Part shown: in pieces, positions 9,806 through 22,215 of the stretch
Position numbering within the stretch: position 1 is the first letter of the stretch
Layout: every line of letters begins with the position of its first letter
NCBI GenBank assembly: GCA_004369045.1
Contig: ML213520.1
Span: 372,001-436,000, forward strand
Source of the DNA: Heliocybe sulcata
Taxonomy: Eukaryota; Basidiomycota; Agaricomycetes; Gloeophyllales; Gloeophyllaceae
DNA: 64,000 nucleotides
Direction of reading: 5' to 3'
Made by a program: the position numbers and the translations under genes
Notes under the pieces: generated by a model
Seen by the model: only the letters and a program-made list of their open reading frames with translations
What the model was told of the DNA's origin: nothing
The model's database searches: none

Positions 9806-12259
9806 ATGAGCATCTCGCTGGGATCCCCTGTTTCGCTGCTTGCAGCTTCGCCCTCACCGAGCGCCGATCCTGTACCCGAGGAGGAAGAGTACTACTCGTC
9901 ATGGTCGCTCTTCCTGGTCTGCATGCTGCTGATTCTGTCGCTATGGACGTCCTACTACCTTCAAATTAAGCGGATTCGAGCTATACACGAAACTCTGGTC
10001 GCGATATTCGCGGGTATGTTTGTGGGCTTAATCGTGCGCTTGTCGCCCGGGCATTTGATCAAGGAGATGCTGGTGAGTGAGCCTTTATTAGCGTGTGGGA
10101 CGCAGCAGAAGATCTGGTGGACTAGGGAGGGCGGAACTACCCCCAGGCTATTGGATGCTGACAGTGTGCACCTGCAGACTTTCCGCCACACCCTATTCTT
10201 CAACCTCCTGCTTCCGCCAATTATTCTCAACTCGGGCTATGAATTGAAGCAGGTATGCCTTCATTGGTAAACAGTGTCAGGTTGCTCTGCTAAGTCTTCT
10301 CGTTTCAGGAAAACTTCTTTCGTAACTTCGGTTCCATCTTGACGTTTGCGTTCCTCGGAACGTTCATATCAGCAGTCGGTGTAGGGTACGTGGAATCATT
10401 TGCCTGTGCTCGGTAGTGCGTATTCAATCCTACAGAACAGAGTGCTTGTATACATCTGGTCATTCCTAGGACTGGAATCGCTTGAGCTGGGTCTACTGGA
10501 ATGCCTAATCTTTGGGTCGACATTGTCCGCCACGGACCCAGTCACTATACTGGCTATCTTCAATCAATACAAGGTCGACCCAAAGCTGTACAGTGTTATA
10601 TTTGGGGAAAGTCTCTTGAATGATGCTGTCAGTATTGTCATGTATGAGTAAGTAACCTGACCAGCACTGCTGTCTCTATTCCATATTCACACTGGCCATA
10701 GGACCCTTTCACAATTCCATGGCACCGAGATCTACATCTCGTCGCTCTTCCATGGTATCGGGATATTCTTGTTCTCTTTCATCGTGTCTATGGCCTTGGG
10801 CGTATTTTTCGGCTTGGCCATGTCCCTGCTGCTCAAGCATTCCTCGTTGATGCACTACCCCGGCATCGAGACCTGTCTAGTGGCTCTCTCCGCATACACC
10901 TGCTACTTCTTCTCCAACGGCCTCTCCATGTCCGGTATCGTCTCTCTGCTCTTCTGCGGCATCACGCTCAAGCACTACGCCTACCATACCATGTCTAGGC
11001 GTACACAGCGCGCCACTAAATACATATTCTCCACCCTCGCACAGCTATCGGAGAACTTCATCTTCGTCTACCTCGGCTTGTCGCTCTTTACGAGCGCGCC
11101 GTCCGGGGAGGCGCTCACTAGCTACTTCAAGCCGCTCTTCATCGTCATCACAACGGTCGCGGTGATTTTCACGCGGTATGCGGCGGTGTTCCCGCTGTCG
11201 GAGGTGATCAACCTCTTCCATCGACATGCGCGCGGGCAGAGGCAGGATGAGCTTCCACATTCGTACCAGATGATGCTCTTTTGGGCTGGCCTGCGTGGAG
11301 CGGTTGGTGTGGCACTCGCGGCGGGCTTCCAGGGTGCGAATGCGCAGGTGCTGAGGATGACTGTTCTCGTTGTCGTCGTGCTCACGGTGGTACTGTTTGG
11401 AGGGACAACAGCTAGGATGCTGGAAGTCCTTGGTATCCGGACGGGAGTGGAAGACGAGGCTGCCAGCAGCGACGAGGATGACGAGTCCTCCGGGCTCGGG
11501 AGGAATGTGTGGAACAATACTAGGTACGGACCTGCGTGGCAAAGATACTATGACGAGGAGACGATGGGTGGGCGAGCACCAGACCTCAGCTACTTTGCTG
11601 CTCAACAGGAGCGGGCCGCTGGTGCGAGCAGAATCGGCGTGCACTACGGCAAGTCGCCCAGGAGCTACAACCACATTGCGCAAGTGATGCCGACGCCGAG
11701 CTCGCCGCTCAACGCGAATGCGATATTCTCTGCGGCGTCTTCTTCCGACGGGTACGAGTCTGATTCGGGCGAGGTGCTCCCGATGGCGACGACTGGGCGG
11801 CTGGCGCGGACGCGATCGGAGGGCGATGTTGGCACGCCTATACCTGGTCAAGATGGGAAGTGGTTCCAGGCGCTGGACGAGAGATACTTGCTGCCGCTCT
11901 TTTCGAATGCAACGGCGAGTCGGACGTTCCATGCGAGGAAGGCGCAAAGGAGGAGTGTGATGGGCAGTTTGGGCGGGGTTGGGTCGAGCAGCAGCGGTGC
12001 GGGATTGCCTGGGGCTGGCGGGAATAGTGAAGCTGCGACGCCGGGGTATAGTAGTGAGGAAGAGGATGGAGTGGAGATCCAGCTGGGGAGGCCGCAGCCG
12101 GCTAGAGGAGGGGGAACCGGGTCTGCGACGCAAAATGGAGGAGTGGCGAATGTGAGCGAGTTCCCGACCACGCCGACGCCTGGGGACGAGAGTCGGATGG
12201 AGAGAGGGTTTCCGAGTCCAATGTTGAGGAGTTCTAGGGATGGCGGAGGGGTCCCGTAG
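9806..12259 (+). CDS. NHX1: Na+/H+ exchanger, endosomal/vacuolar NHX1 type
   Basis: Cation/proton antiporter of the CPA1 family, related to yeast Nhx1 of late endosomes and vacuole. Multiple membrane segments are visible: [18 protein letters not shown], then [18 protein letters not shown]. The amiloride-region-like motif is [17 protein letters not shown]. The ion-binding core is [15 protein letters not shown] followed by [17 protein letters not shown]. Downstream come [17 protein letters not shown] and the family signature [13 protein letters not shown]. Four short introns interrupt the first third; the rest is one long exon. I chose the ATG at 9806 (MSISLGSP), the first ATG before the open frame. 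The soluble tail of about 280 residues is rich in Ser, Gly and acid and looks disordered, as in fungal relatives, so it probably carries regulatory phosphorylation sites. Confidence 0.92.
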
Positions 12260-12622
12260 GTTGTGCGTATACTACTGTTGGTTGCTTATGTATCGAGTTA
12301 GAAGGGATCCTGTTGATAGTCCTATTTTATTTGACTGGACATATGTTCTAGCAACATCATGGGTTGTGGCCGTCTATGGACTGATTTCGGTGAATTCTTG
12401 CTAATGGTTTCCGACTCTAGACACGGTGAATGGCTTATCCCTAATCAACAGTATATTGATGCAAGGACGACTGGAACAGAAAGCATGGAAAGCAAGGCCG
12501 GTAGTGGTATATGAGGCTGTGATGGTTAGATATAAGGATACAACGCCTTGGCCGCAAAAGAAAGCAAGGAACAACAAATCGAGAGCAAATCGAGAGCAAA
12601 TAAAATGCAGAAAAGGTTTTCG
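12260..12622. other. Convergent intergenic spacer
   Basis: Lies between the 3' ends of the exchanger and the acidic minus-strand gene. It is A-rich near 12540-12610 and should hold both polyadenylation regions; no gene seen. Confidence 0.55.
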
Positions 12623-13920
12623 CTAGTCTTGCCTAACCCAATAAGACAAGATAGCAAGTACCTGCATCTTTCCTTCTATGTGGACCTCATTCATCGACGG
12701 TTCGATGAAGACGGACTTCATCTTTGTCTTCTGTCTTCGATAATCGCGCTTGAACACAGCTGGAGGCAGATCCACCGCTGGGATGATCATAGAATCACCT
12801 GAAGAGAAGCAACGCTGTTGAGCCAGATAATACGCCAGATATGGCTATTAAGGACAAACCTTCTTGCACATCTATCGGGCGACGATGCTCGGCAAAGTCG
12901 GACAGGAGCTGCACACGTCCCTGACCAAAGATCTTCAGGATAGTAAAGTAGCACATCACGCGTCTGAAGTCGCCCTTGCTGCCAGCCTCCTTCTCCCGAG
13001 ACAAAAAGGACACCCACGCCTCCCAAGTGGTGGGAGCGTAGTTCGGCAGGCTGGCCTGAATATGGGTGCGGGCGTTGCTGTCGACCTTCTCGCCCAGTGA
13101 TTCGGTGACTTGGGCGCCGGAGCAGTACCAGGTTATGGGGGCTTCGGAGGGCTGCACAGGAAAAGATAGATTAGACTGGCGTGAGCTTGAGAAAGGCACG
13201 GGTATGCGCACCTGAGTGGGCTCCGCGACGAAGGATTGGACATCGTCGGCTTCTGCAGGTGGATTCTCGTCCGACTCGTTACATAGGAACTCAATACCGC
13301 TATCGGGCGGCCCCGACTGGGTGGAAGTCAAACCACCATCCTGGAAGCTTGAGAAGCCGCCTTCTAGAGGCGATAGTGTATCTCCTGCCTGTGAGATTCC
13401 GATAGGTGGTCCAAGGTCGGCAGTGGCCACGGGTTCTTCCTCCAGATATTCCACTGCAGGAGGCTCCTCGCTCTCATCCGGCGCATCTTCCAGAGGATCA
13501 GCCTCTCCGCTTGTCCCTTGGCCACCTTCCGGTTGGGTCCAAGGGTCATCCCATAAACCGGCCTCGTTGGCCTTTCCAGGGCCGGCACCATCGTCCCGGT
13601 TCATGTCGGAGTCAAAGCCACCTTCTGCTGATTGAGTTGGCTCTAACTCGTCGCTGGCAGTTGGTTCCTTGGGCTCGGAAGGTTGCCGCTCAGAATCTGG
13701 CTTTGACTCCGAGTTTTCGCCCGAGACCTCATCGCCGACACCTGTAGGCTCCTCTGGAGGTTCCTCGGACACGTCTAAAGGCTTTTTCTTATTCGCCTTC
13801 CCCTTCTTTCCTTTGCCCTATGCACGGTTGCGGGAACCGAAAGTGAGTCAGGAAGGGAGTGCAGCAGCAGCAGACAAACTGTCGTCTCACCATTGTTGAA
13901 TATGGTTCGTGGTAAAGAGA
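12623..13920 (-). CDS. Acidic, Pro/Ser/Glu-rich protein of unknown function
   Basis: Not recognised. Proposed structure: a short first exon from the ATG at 13920 (MVSLPRTIFNNG), an intron, a basic patch (KGKKGKANKKK), then a long acidic low-complexity region (SEEPPEEPTG, DESEEPPAVEYLEEE). A small exon, a more structured part (TWYCSGAQVTESLGEKV, TTWEAWVSFLSREKEAG, FTILKIFGQGRVQLL) and a last exon reading GDSMIIPAVDLPPAVFKRDY follow, ending at a stop at 12623-12625. The hydrophobic/aromatic C-terminal third is the only part likely to fold. Splice signals at the last intron (donor near 12858, acceptor before GDSM) keep the frame. The final exon end is uncertain because GKMQ is directly followed by a GT that could start another intron. 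Confidence 0.6.
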
Positions 13921-14251
13921 CCATTATAGCCGTAACGTTCTCAAAAAGCCTGACAGAAACGAACAACATGAGGCATAGGTTTACGGTTTGGATCGAACCC
14001 AGGAACGTGATGCAGCATCAATGCATCAAGTGACAAGTCCTTCCTTCCTTCACGGAGTTACCGCCGGCACGGCAATAGAGCAAGCTAAGTCCTATTAGTG
14101 TGCTACTCAGCGACGTGAAGTTCGTATTTATGGCCAGCAGGGAGGTTTCATTAATTATTGCATTACTCCGTACATAGAGTACTTCGCGGATATACTGATA
14201 GATAAGCAGCAGGATCGTCCAACCCAAGGGTAAAGCCGAGCATTAAATCTA
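13921..14251. other. Intergenic between two minus-strand genes
   Basis: No gene supported. It includes the upstream region of the acidic-protein gene and the 3' flank of OXA1. A tRNA B-box-like string near 13993 has no partner A box. Confidence 0.5.
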
Positions 14252-15576
14252 TCACTTTCTCCGCATAGCCTGAGCCCTCGCGTCGGCCACGGACTTCTGG
14301 TACCACAGCTTCAAGGCCTGGAAAGATTCCCAGAAGTTAGGGAGCTTCACTGCAGGTGGAAGAGGGGGGATCTTCAGCCACTGTCGGATGGCCGTGTTCC
14401 TTAATAACAGGATCTGACACGAGTAGAATGCTACGGACGACAGGAGATTGAACAGCATGCCCTGAGGAAGCACAGTTAAAGCAAAATGTCAGGTGAAGGC
14501 CAATGTTTTGCGACTTACGATAGACATCTGGAACATCAGCGGCGAACAAAGCAGAGAAAAGACGTGGAAACCATTGATGAGGTGTGCCATCTCTGGGCGA
14601 CCTTGGGTCTGCATATCACGACCTGCGAGCTTTGCCAAGAGTTAGTGCTCTAAATTGAAGCAGTCAAATCACAGGTAGCGACGCACTCGAAGCTGGGCAT
14701 TGATGATCCCCACTGTTATGACTGGCAAGATATATGTTGGGTCCGTGACCGTCAGATCCAGCCAAATACCGTCAAACCATGGCAGTCCGCCCATCTTCAT
14801 CTGTTCCAGCGGGAGGTCGCAAAGCCGCCTCACGGCAAAGAACATACCGAGTGAAATGGGCAGAGGTATGAGGTTGAAAAACATCATCCGGGCGGGCTTC
14901 ACACCGGCCTCCTCAAATATCTTCTTCTGAGTAAGCAGCGCTTTCTGCATTTGGTACTGGTTCCGCGAGGCTTGAGCGGCAGCCATCTCTTTGCGATTCT
15001 CGCTGATCAGGGGTTGGATGGGGGCCATCTTAGCTGCTTCACGCATGGAGATGATGCTCATAGGAAATATGAGCGCACGCGAGAGCATAGTGCCGATGAC
15101 GATGGTGTGCAGCCATGGGAGACCTGTAGTGGTATTTATGATCTCGAGTGCCCAGGCGGAGAGACCGATGGGTGACCAGGAGGTTAGGCCGAGGTTTTCT
15201 AGATCACCGTACTGGATGGGCGGTATTGTCGCGGGCACGAGGGAGGCGGACTGGTCTGCAGCATTGGCGAGAGCATCTGCTGGTGGGACCACGTCGGCTG
15301 TGCTGGGAACAGCCGGCGTCGGCGCGGAGGAGTCGGCATGGAGAGTCGCAGGTGAGGACTGTAAGCCTCTGCTAGGGTCTTCCGGGGTCAAGGGAGCCAC
15401 ATTGCTTGAAGCTGCAGGTGCCCTGCGCGCGTGAACGACCGTGAAGGATCTGCAACTCTGGACGCCCAGCGGGTGGATAACATCAGAGGGTCGAAGTGGT
15501 AAATGGGACCTAGGTGTCTACTTGAATTAAGGTCATATATGATGGAATACATTAGTAAGACGCACCCATCTCGCAT
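14252..15576 (-). CDS. OXA1: Mitochondrial inner-membrane insertase OXA1
   Basis: YidC/Oxa1/Alb3 family insertase that puts mitochondrially made and some imported proteins into the inner membrane. The long exon carries the family core: a first membrane helix region GLPWLHTIVIGTMLSRALIF, the matrix loop KMAPIQPLISENRKEM, QYQMQKALLTQKKIF, GVKPARMMFFNLIPLPISLG, then WFDGIWLDLTVTDPTYILPV. Two further exons give the last helices (MAHLINGFHVFSLLCSPLMF; GMLFNLLSSVAFYSCQILLL) and a basic C-terminal tail ending AQAMRRK, as expected for ribosome binding. The N-terminus is Ala/Ser/Pro-rich and should be the targeting sequence. A plausible start is the ATG at 15576, with an 11-nt first exon (MRDG) and an intron to about 15511; the 5' end is the weak point. 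Confidence 0.9.
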
Positions 15577-16189
15577 CCTTCATCATTGAGAATAGTCTGC
15601 TCTGACCGGACGGCCGTGAGACTACAGGCGTTATCCTAGCATTCTCCGTCAATAAGCAAAATAGACGAACGGTGAACAGCGACAAAGTAGGTCATCTCCG
15701 ACTATCGCAAGGCGTCCTAAGCTCTCTTCTTCTCTGCGAGTATTGAAGACATACCTATGTCTAACCGGCCCTCGGCTCGCACACCACATGCTGGTCATTT
15801 TTGCAATTGCTTGATTCACAACACCGAGTCTTCCTTCCCTCCAGCCGTATGCCTGAATCAGTAGATCCCGTCGACAGTACCCCCAGCAGCCACAAGTACC
15901 GCTAACAGACTTGAACGAAAATCCAACTGCACTTGCAGTGGCGTTCGGCATCTCCCCGTTCGGCGTCTCCCGCCCGCTCTCCGCTCCGCCACCACGACTA
16001 CGAGCAGCTTCGCGTTATCACCAGCTGTTCTTGCTGCTCGTACCTCTCGACACTTTGCGGCTTAGTAGCTGCAGCCAGAGAGACCTGAGTTACACTGTGG
16101 GCCAGTTGAAATGCCTCATCGGCATCGATATAGGCCCGTGCTATAATCTGTGGCGGCATACTTGTATTCAACGCCATTCTCTAATGCAG
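15577..16189. other. Divergent upstream region of OXA1 and the DUF202 gene
   Basis: About 0.6 kb between oppositely directed genes. The first exon of the DUF202 gene should lie here but I could not place it. Pyrimidine-rich DNA at 15940-16030 is the best candidate for a leader or first exon. Confidence 0.45.
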
Positions 16190-16717
16190 AGGTCACCGTG
16201 CCGACTCCTTCCAAGCATCGGACGTAAATGAGCTTATTGAGCTCCGTGCCCGGCATCGTACCTTCGACGGCGCTTACCGACGCACGGCGCTCGGCAATCT
16301 TGGGTACGCTCTTGCCGTGCTCAAGCTCTTCGACCGTCGGTTCTATCGCAGTATGTCATCGTCAGTTGTGTTCGCCGTCCAGTACCCCAAACTTAAACTG
16401 CGAGTGAACTAGTTGGTCTGCTCTACACGGTCCTCTCGGGCCTGCTTCTCGTCATCTCATTTATGCGCGCCAGACACTCGCGGCACGACTTTGCAGACAA
16501 TCATATGGATTATGTCGACTGGGCGGAGCTCTCCAACAATAGCGATGAAGCCTCCAGGTCTGCCAGTCGACGGCATTATGCCATTGTCACCCGTGGGCAG
16601 GAGAACAAGCGCGTGTACGGGAGGCCGTTCGTCACTGCCGGGTGGATAGTGCTCGCCGTAGCCGGTGTGGTCGCTGCTGTCGAGATTGGACTGTTTGTTC
16701 TAGTTCTGCAAATTTAG
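16190..16717 (+). CDS. DUF202 membrane protein (first exon not found)
   Basis: Two exons are clear: 16190-16350 (ADSFQASDVNELIELRARH, then TFDGAYRRTALGNLGYALAV) and 16413-16717. The pattern ELIELRARHRTFDGAYRRTALG followed by three hydrophobic helices matches fungal DUF202 proteins (related to bacterial YidH). The helices are LGNLGYALAVLKLF, LLYTVLSGLLLVISFM, and a C-terminal one (FVTAGWIVLAVAGVVAAVEI). A hydrophilic loop rich in Ser/Asp separates helices two and three. The biochemical role of the family is unknown. The reading frame is open into the acceptor at 16187-16189, so at least one upstream coding exon with the start codon is missing from this model. Confidence 0.7.
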
Positions 16718-18857
16718 ACTCTCCGTCTTGTTTCCTTCCCCAGACCCTGCCCCCATCGACATCACTCAACTATTCATCAAATATCGATAGTCTCCGAAGT
16801 GCTTCGGTCCCACCCAAAGCCGTGTGCCGAGTTACCCGACTTCACTGTCTCGCTCGGCGCGTTGCAGGATCATGCACAATAACAGATCTGTACGTAAATT
16901 GTATATGCCCTTGTTACCAGAACCTCTATATTAATGTGATCGCCGGTGTTCTAACTCTCTCCGAGACAGATATTCGCCAGATTCGTAACTTCTTTATTCT
17001 ACACGTAAGGCATACTCTCCGGATGCCCACAACAGCGCGGCAAATGTCTCGTTATAGACCGAATCACGCTGTGTCAGATCATTCCAATGTTTGTCATGCT
17101 GCAGAAGGCCGCTATGTTTTTAGAGACGGTATTTCGAATTCGTGGTTTGTTTAAACTCCACGGCGAGACCGGCATGTCAGAGACACGCCGCTTTTCTAGC
17201 TCTGTCCTCCGCTCTCGCGACCCATACACTGGATTACGCACTGTCGGGGACTTGGCCTATTCATTCGTTATAGGGCGGTGTTTGTCGATCAGAGACACAG
17301 GGTCAAGCATCTCCTACCCGTCGCTCTTGTCCGTTGTCCACGGTAAGTCACTTAAGTCCCTTTACCACATGTCTTATCATCGGGATCATAGTAGCCGCCA
17401 GCGTCATGGCGGCTGTCCAACTGTGGGATGAACGGTGGTCGTGATTAGTATCACGGAACTGCTCCGCATCTTGCCCTATGCGCCCACTATAGCTAAATGT
17501 CGACCCACGGACCTCGAGAGAAGGACAATGCACAGCTGCTCCTAGTTCCCCGTTGCCGCCGGGTCTTGTGGAAGGAACGGTGAAGGTTATGGTTAAGCTG
17601 CATGCATTCTCATGTCCAGTTCGTACCTGATGTCTTCAATGTGCAGGTCGGAAGGCTCTCACTGCCGATGATCGTATTAGAGCAAGGTGGCTGGCTCTCT
17701 GGAACACCTTCGTATGTTCTTGACTTCTCAATTCATTGCCGACCGCTCCGCTACTTCTGACTGTGAATGACGGAACTTCCGCGTGCGAGACAGCTACAAT
17801 GTAGCTGGTCTTAGGTCGCCGTTCCAGCCGGTGCGGTGGCGGGAACGGTGAAGGTTATGGTTATCCTGCAGCCACTCTCAGCTCGGAGCTATACGTGATA
17901 TCATCCAATTTGCAGGCTTGGAGGAGCTACTTGCCGAGGACCGTATTAGAGCAAGCTTGCCGTTAACCTAACGTCTTCCTCTATTGACGGCCATAGTTTA
18001 CACTTATAACTTCGTCATTAGACCTTGCGCCCCCGATTCAGACGTAACCGTGCGAGAAGGTCGTGTGCTACTTGGGAATGATATAGCGATTACCGCACAA
18101 CATCAAGACGTGAAAATGCTCAAATATATTCTGTTTGCTAATGTCCAGTTCGCATGGGATTGACTTCCGGCCAGCCGTCAACTAGTACGGCACTGGAGCA
18201 AATTCCGGCGGGGATGTACCAAGCTCGGTCAGTCAGGACATGGACAATTATAAGCCTTTTGCCAAAGTTGCTTTACAGATATATGCCGGCCGACATGACA
18301 CGGGAGCGGTCTACCATGGCTGGCGACCGGTCTCAGAGTTAGCACGGGATAAGTAAGTTAGAAACTGATGTAGGAGAATGTCTTCGGCGTCTAGCATGTT
18401 AAGGAGTGCTGTGCAGGCAGCAACATGATGCTGAAGAGCTTTGACGACATCCTGATGCATATATTTCCGAGTCACCGCCCATAGTCGCAAAAATTCGTGA
18501 TTCGCCCCGGCTGTGAATGGACGGCAGGTGAACTCGCCCTCGACGTCAATGTCAGCTGCAGCGCTCATGCTACATCGGTCCGTCTTCGACCTCCTCTGAC
18601 AGCACATCTCTCTATGCACGACAAGCATCAAGCGAGCTGGCAAGGAGACTCGACGGTAGTGCATTGCCGCCCTGTGAGCTGTCAGCCACCGATTTCCTTT
18701 TTTGTTTGCTTGTACCTGTTGTCGCCAAGACGACTCAAACAGGTCTTCAGGGCGACGCCCTCCCAACCGACCTTGACGCGCCCCCTTTCTTGCAGAAATC
18801 CTCTCTTTGTCGTCGTCGACAGTAAAACCGTCCACTCGTTCATCTACCTATACAACG
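16718..18857. other. Gene-poor stretch with a diverged duplication
   Basis: About 2.1 kb. An open stretch at 17087-17340 followed by a consensus donor (GTAAGT near 17342) and a hydrophobic piece at about 17371-17440 (GIIVAASVMAAVQLW) suggests an unknown or decayed multi-exon gene, but no family fits. A duplication lies at about 17545-17960. Confidence 0.3.
17545..17958 (+). repeat. Diverged tandem duplication, unit about 268 bp
   Basis: Two copies are offset by 268-269 bp. A 22-bp block is identical at 17574-17595 and 17842-17863. A second identical block (CGTATTAGAGCAAG) is at 17673-17686 and 17942-17955. Between the blocks the copies differ strongly. In both, the first block is preceded by a TAG acceptor-like site and could encode GTVKVMV; the second follows a TGCAG acceptor-like site and could encode DRIRA. 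This suggests duplicated exons of an unrecognised gene, or a decayed copy. Confidence 0.6.
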
Positions 18858-19862
18858 ATGAAGTCCATTGCAATAATCTCCTTGTTCGCTGCGGGTGCTC
18901 TCGCCCAGTCGTCGGTCAGTAATCCTTATGAAGAATGCCGACAGAATGAAGTTCTGACGTGGGGACGGTTGACATAGGCGTCCTCTGCTGCTGCTGCATC
19001 GTCTACCGCTAGCGCGCTCATCCCCTCGGGCATCAGCTCTGGCTGTTCGAGTTACCTCACTTCGCTGAACAGCGACTCGACCCTCTACTCTTGCGCTGCA
19101 CCCATCATTTCAGCTACCTCCCAATTCGGAGCTGCCGCCAACTCCAGCGCATCGTCGACGTCCGCAATTACGTCTGCGGTCAAGAGCTTCTGCGCGAACT
19201 CTGCCAGTGCGTGCTCTGACAGCAACATCAAGTCCCAGCTCGCGAGCTTCTACTCCGCTTGCACGGCCGAGCTCACGTCGAACGCAAACAAGGATGTCAT
19301 TCGCATGTACGACGCCCTCTACGCCCTTACGCCGTTGAAGACGGCGGTTTGCGCCCAAGATGACAGCGGGAACTACTGCGTTACGCAGATCGCCAAGGCT
19401 GCGAGTTCCAGCGCTTCTGGCAACCTTGCGACCGCCCAGAAGTACCTCTGGAGTGCCCAGACGTCGTCGAAGCGCGCCGTGTCTATGATTGAGCCCAACG
19501 CCACGACCTTCACCAGCTACAACCTGCCCTTCCTCCTCCTTACTCCCTCAACCCCCTCGGCCACCCTTTGCACTTCCTGCACTCGTAGCATCCTTACTGC
19601 GTACATCAACTTCGAGTCGTCCGTCCCCTACGGACCTGGCCTTGACAAGAGCTCCCTTCTGAGCGGTCAGAGCGCCCTCTACAAGGGTGTTGTCAGCACT
19701 TGCGGCGAGAGCTTCATGAGCGGTGCCGTCCAGGCCGCTGGTGGCATCAAGTCTGGGGCTTTCAGTGGTGCGGGCAGGACTGTTTTGGTTGAGGGCGGTG
19801 CTTTGGGTGTTCTCGTGTCAGCATTGAGTATTGCTGCTGCAGGCTTCGCTGCTGCTCTTTGA
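18858..19862 (+). CDS. Secreted Ser/Ala/Thr-rich protein, probably GPI-anchored
   Basis: The first exon encodes a signal peptide (MKSIAIISLFAAGALAQ); an intron follows at about 18914-18976, then one long exon. The mature part has about a dozen cysteines in patterns such as SGCSSYLTSL, YSCAAP, KSFCANSASACSD, FYSACTAEL, LCTSCTRSIL, and stretches rich in Ser/Thr/Ala. The C-terminus (SGAGRTVL followed by a 20-residue hydrophobic tail ending AGFAAAL) has the shape of a GPI attachment signal. The layout resembles fungal surface proteins grouped as DUF7729; that family name is from memory and tentative. It probably sits on the plasma membrane or in the wall. No enzyme motif is visible. Confidence 0.8.
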
Positions 19863-22215
19863 GGGTTGGCGTTGATTGATCCAGTTTGTCATTTCTAATT
19901 ATTTGGACGTGTTGTCTTGGTTTTAGATACCCATCATAAAGATATCGTCCTCTTTATCAACAAGATAGGCTGGTGCATTGGTTTAATTTGAAGAACGCTT
20001 GTGGAATCACAAAGGTTGTACCCTGGCACCCTACGGATTGGGTGACTAATTATACAGTGTGCTACGCTTAGATCTATCCAACAGTAATTGTGGCATGACC
20101 ACAAACTATGCGTGGTGTATCCTACGACTGCTATCCATTCGAATGCCACTTTGAACGCACGACAGTCATGGATACTGCTTGACAGACACAGCTGGCCTCC
20201 GCATAACGACTCCGTCCTCAGCGGTTCTAAGTGGGCACCTGTTAAGGACGGACCCGAGTGTGCACGCTCAAAGTCAACTCTGTTACTCGCAGAAGGTGGG
20301 CTCTTCGCAGCTGTCGTCCAGATTAATGCCCCCGCAGCATCGCAGATCTCAATACAGGTTCGTTAAGCAGCACAAGCTCTATTCAATTCGCTCATTACCG
20401 TCCAGTTCTAGACTGGCTTCACAGCGTGTGCACGGGGTGATTATTACCAACGCGTGTCCGCGATATACTCACGTCAAGCGCCCATCTGGTCCTCAGGAGG
20501 GTAAGATGCCCCGTCCGTGTGGACTGCAAGCCGATATGACTGAATCTCATGCCACCCTATCGTCGTTGATGTACTCGGCGATTTTGTGTCCGGGAAGACC
20601 GGAAGTGAGTTAGAATTCATTCTGCTGGATCAGCACGACTTACTCCAACTTTTACAGCCTCCGACTCGATGCTAGTGCACTAATCTCGGATATAGTGTGC
20701 GTTCGACGTCCTTCGCGAGCTTCTGCCAAGTGGCCTCCACTCGTGGACATGACCGGTCGAGGGAATTGAGACTGTCCACGACCGCTATTAATACGCGCAG
20801 ATAAGCACCATCTCGCCGTGAGCGGTGCCTCTAATAATTGATCTGGACCTGCATTCATAGTTTTGCTTCTCAGGAACAGATCAAGAGCCTGGGGAAGTGG
20901 CAGAATGCTCAGCAGAATCTACTGGCTTGAACGCTTGTTTCTACTTATAACGAAACCCCGTGCTGGACTCAGCGAGCGACTCCGCGACGGTGGCGTCATG
21001 ACACCGGGCTCATGTCGCTGCCACTGGCAGGTTTCTGGAACGATAGCATTGCCCTACCTTATGTGCAGACCAGTGGTCGATAACTGCAGCTATCGCCGAG
21101 GCGGTCCCGGAACACGCGGTCCGATTCAGGGTTAGCCCTTCAGGTTTAGCCAACGGATGTCGACGGCGTTCATTGCAATCATACCTTGGGCATCGAGTAA
21201 TATGATGGCCTGATCTGGTCCAGTCGTCCTACCAAAATTTCTGCGACGTTCTGAGAATGCTCACTCTTAATAGGGCGCAAAATCCACAACTTCAAGATTA
21301 GTGGTCGCCTAGCACCAGGTCCGTTCCAACCAGGTTCACTTACTTCACAAATGTGATATACAAGGCAAAGCTATCTGCTTACGTCGGCATCAATTTCAGC
21401 CGATAACAAGGCTCATCCGATAACTTATGACCGTCCGACCATTTGGCTGCCATCTGTGATCGCGATTCATATTCCCTGTGAGTTTCCGCCCTTCAAAATG
21501 GACAAGGTTATGCCATCGTTTAACGTCTGGGCTCTGGCTCCTGCTGAGAGCAACTGGCTTGTCATCCTCTGCGGGACCCTAGCTGTGCGATGGCTGCATC
21601 TGCCTTCGCACGGAGGCAACATCACGGGGTAATCCACTGCCTCAGATTGGGAAAATTGTCCCGCTCTTTCCCCCTACTTTCCCCATTAACTGAAGCCCGT
21701 TCATCCCATCTCCACGCGCCGTTCTCGAGGTGTGGACGCCGCACGTCAGCAGCTTATACACGCCGTGGAGTGCGAAAGCGCAGAAACAGGAGCGGGGACC
21801 CTATCCCGAACCGGCCCCTTGCTGCTGCATAAGTCTGTGGAATACTAGAAACGGCGCTGCATCTAGAGAGCCTGACTGAATTCACGCTGAGCAGCCTGGT
21901 GTAGTACTATATTGGAACAGGATATTGACGAAGGACTACTGTATAGGCGGGTAACTTGGATCGATACCTGTACCCTCTAACATGACCGAAACGGTTCAGG
22001 GCTGGCAAGCAGGTGAAGTACTCGGTCCAGCCAGATCGGTCAGGCTTGTCTCCTGTAATTATATCTGATGACCTGGGGTACAACTGTATCTACCTAGGCT
22101 ATGATGATGATAGCTATAGTAAATGGGTACGGGACAATAATAACGTGTATGCATTATTTATAAAGATAAAAGATAATTAGTGAGATGTAATAGCAGATTA
22201 TGTCTAGAATGAAAC
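19863..22215. other. Gene-poor stretch, about 2.35 kb
   Basis: No gene could be supported. Open frames are short and interrupted. One hydrophobic fragment at about 20270-20330 (LLLAEGGLFAAVVQ) faintly recalls the start of agaricomycete DUF6535 proteins, but it is too short to call. Confidence 0.45.

Noticed and set aside
11045-12133. 362-codon open frame antisense to the exchanger gene
   Set aside because: Shadow of the GC-biased tail of the exchanger; Arg/Pro-rich without motifs.
13990-14005. B-box-like string GGTTCGATCC on the minus strand
   Set aside because: No A box at the right distance and no cloverleaf can be drawn.
20250-20366. Fragment resembling the start of a DUF6535 protein (LLLAEGGLFAAVVQ)
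   Set aside because: Similarity covers fewer than 20 residues and no other part of the family is found nearby.
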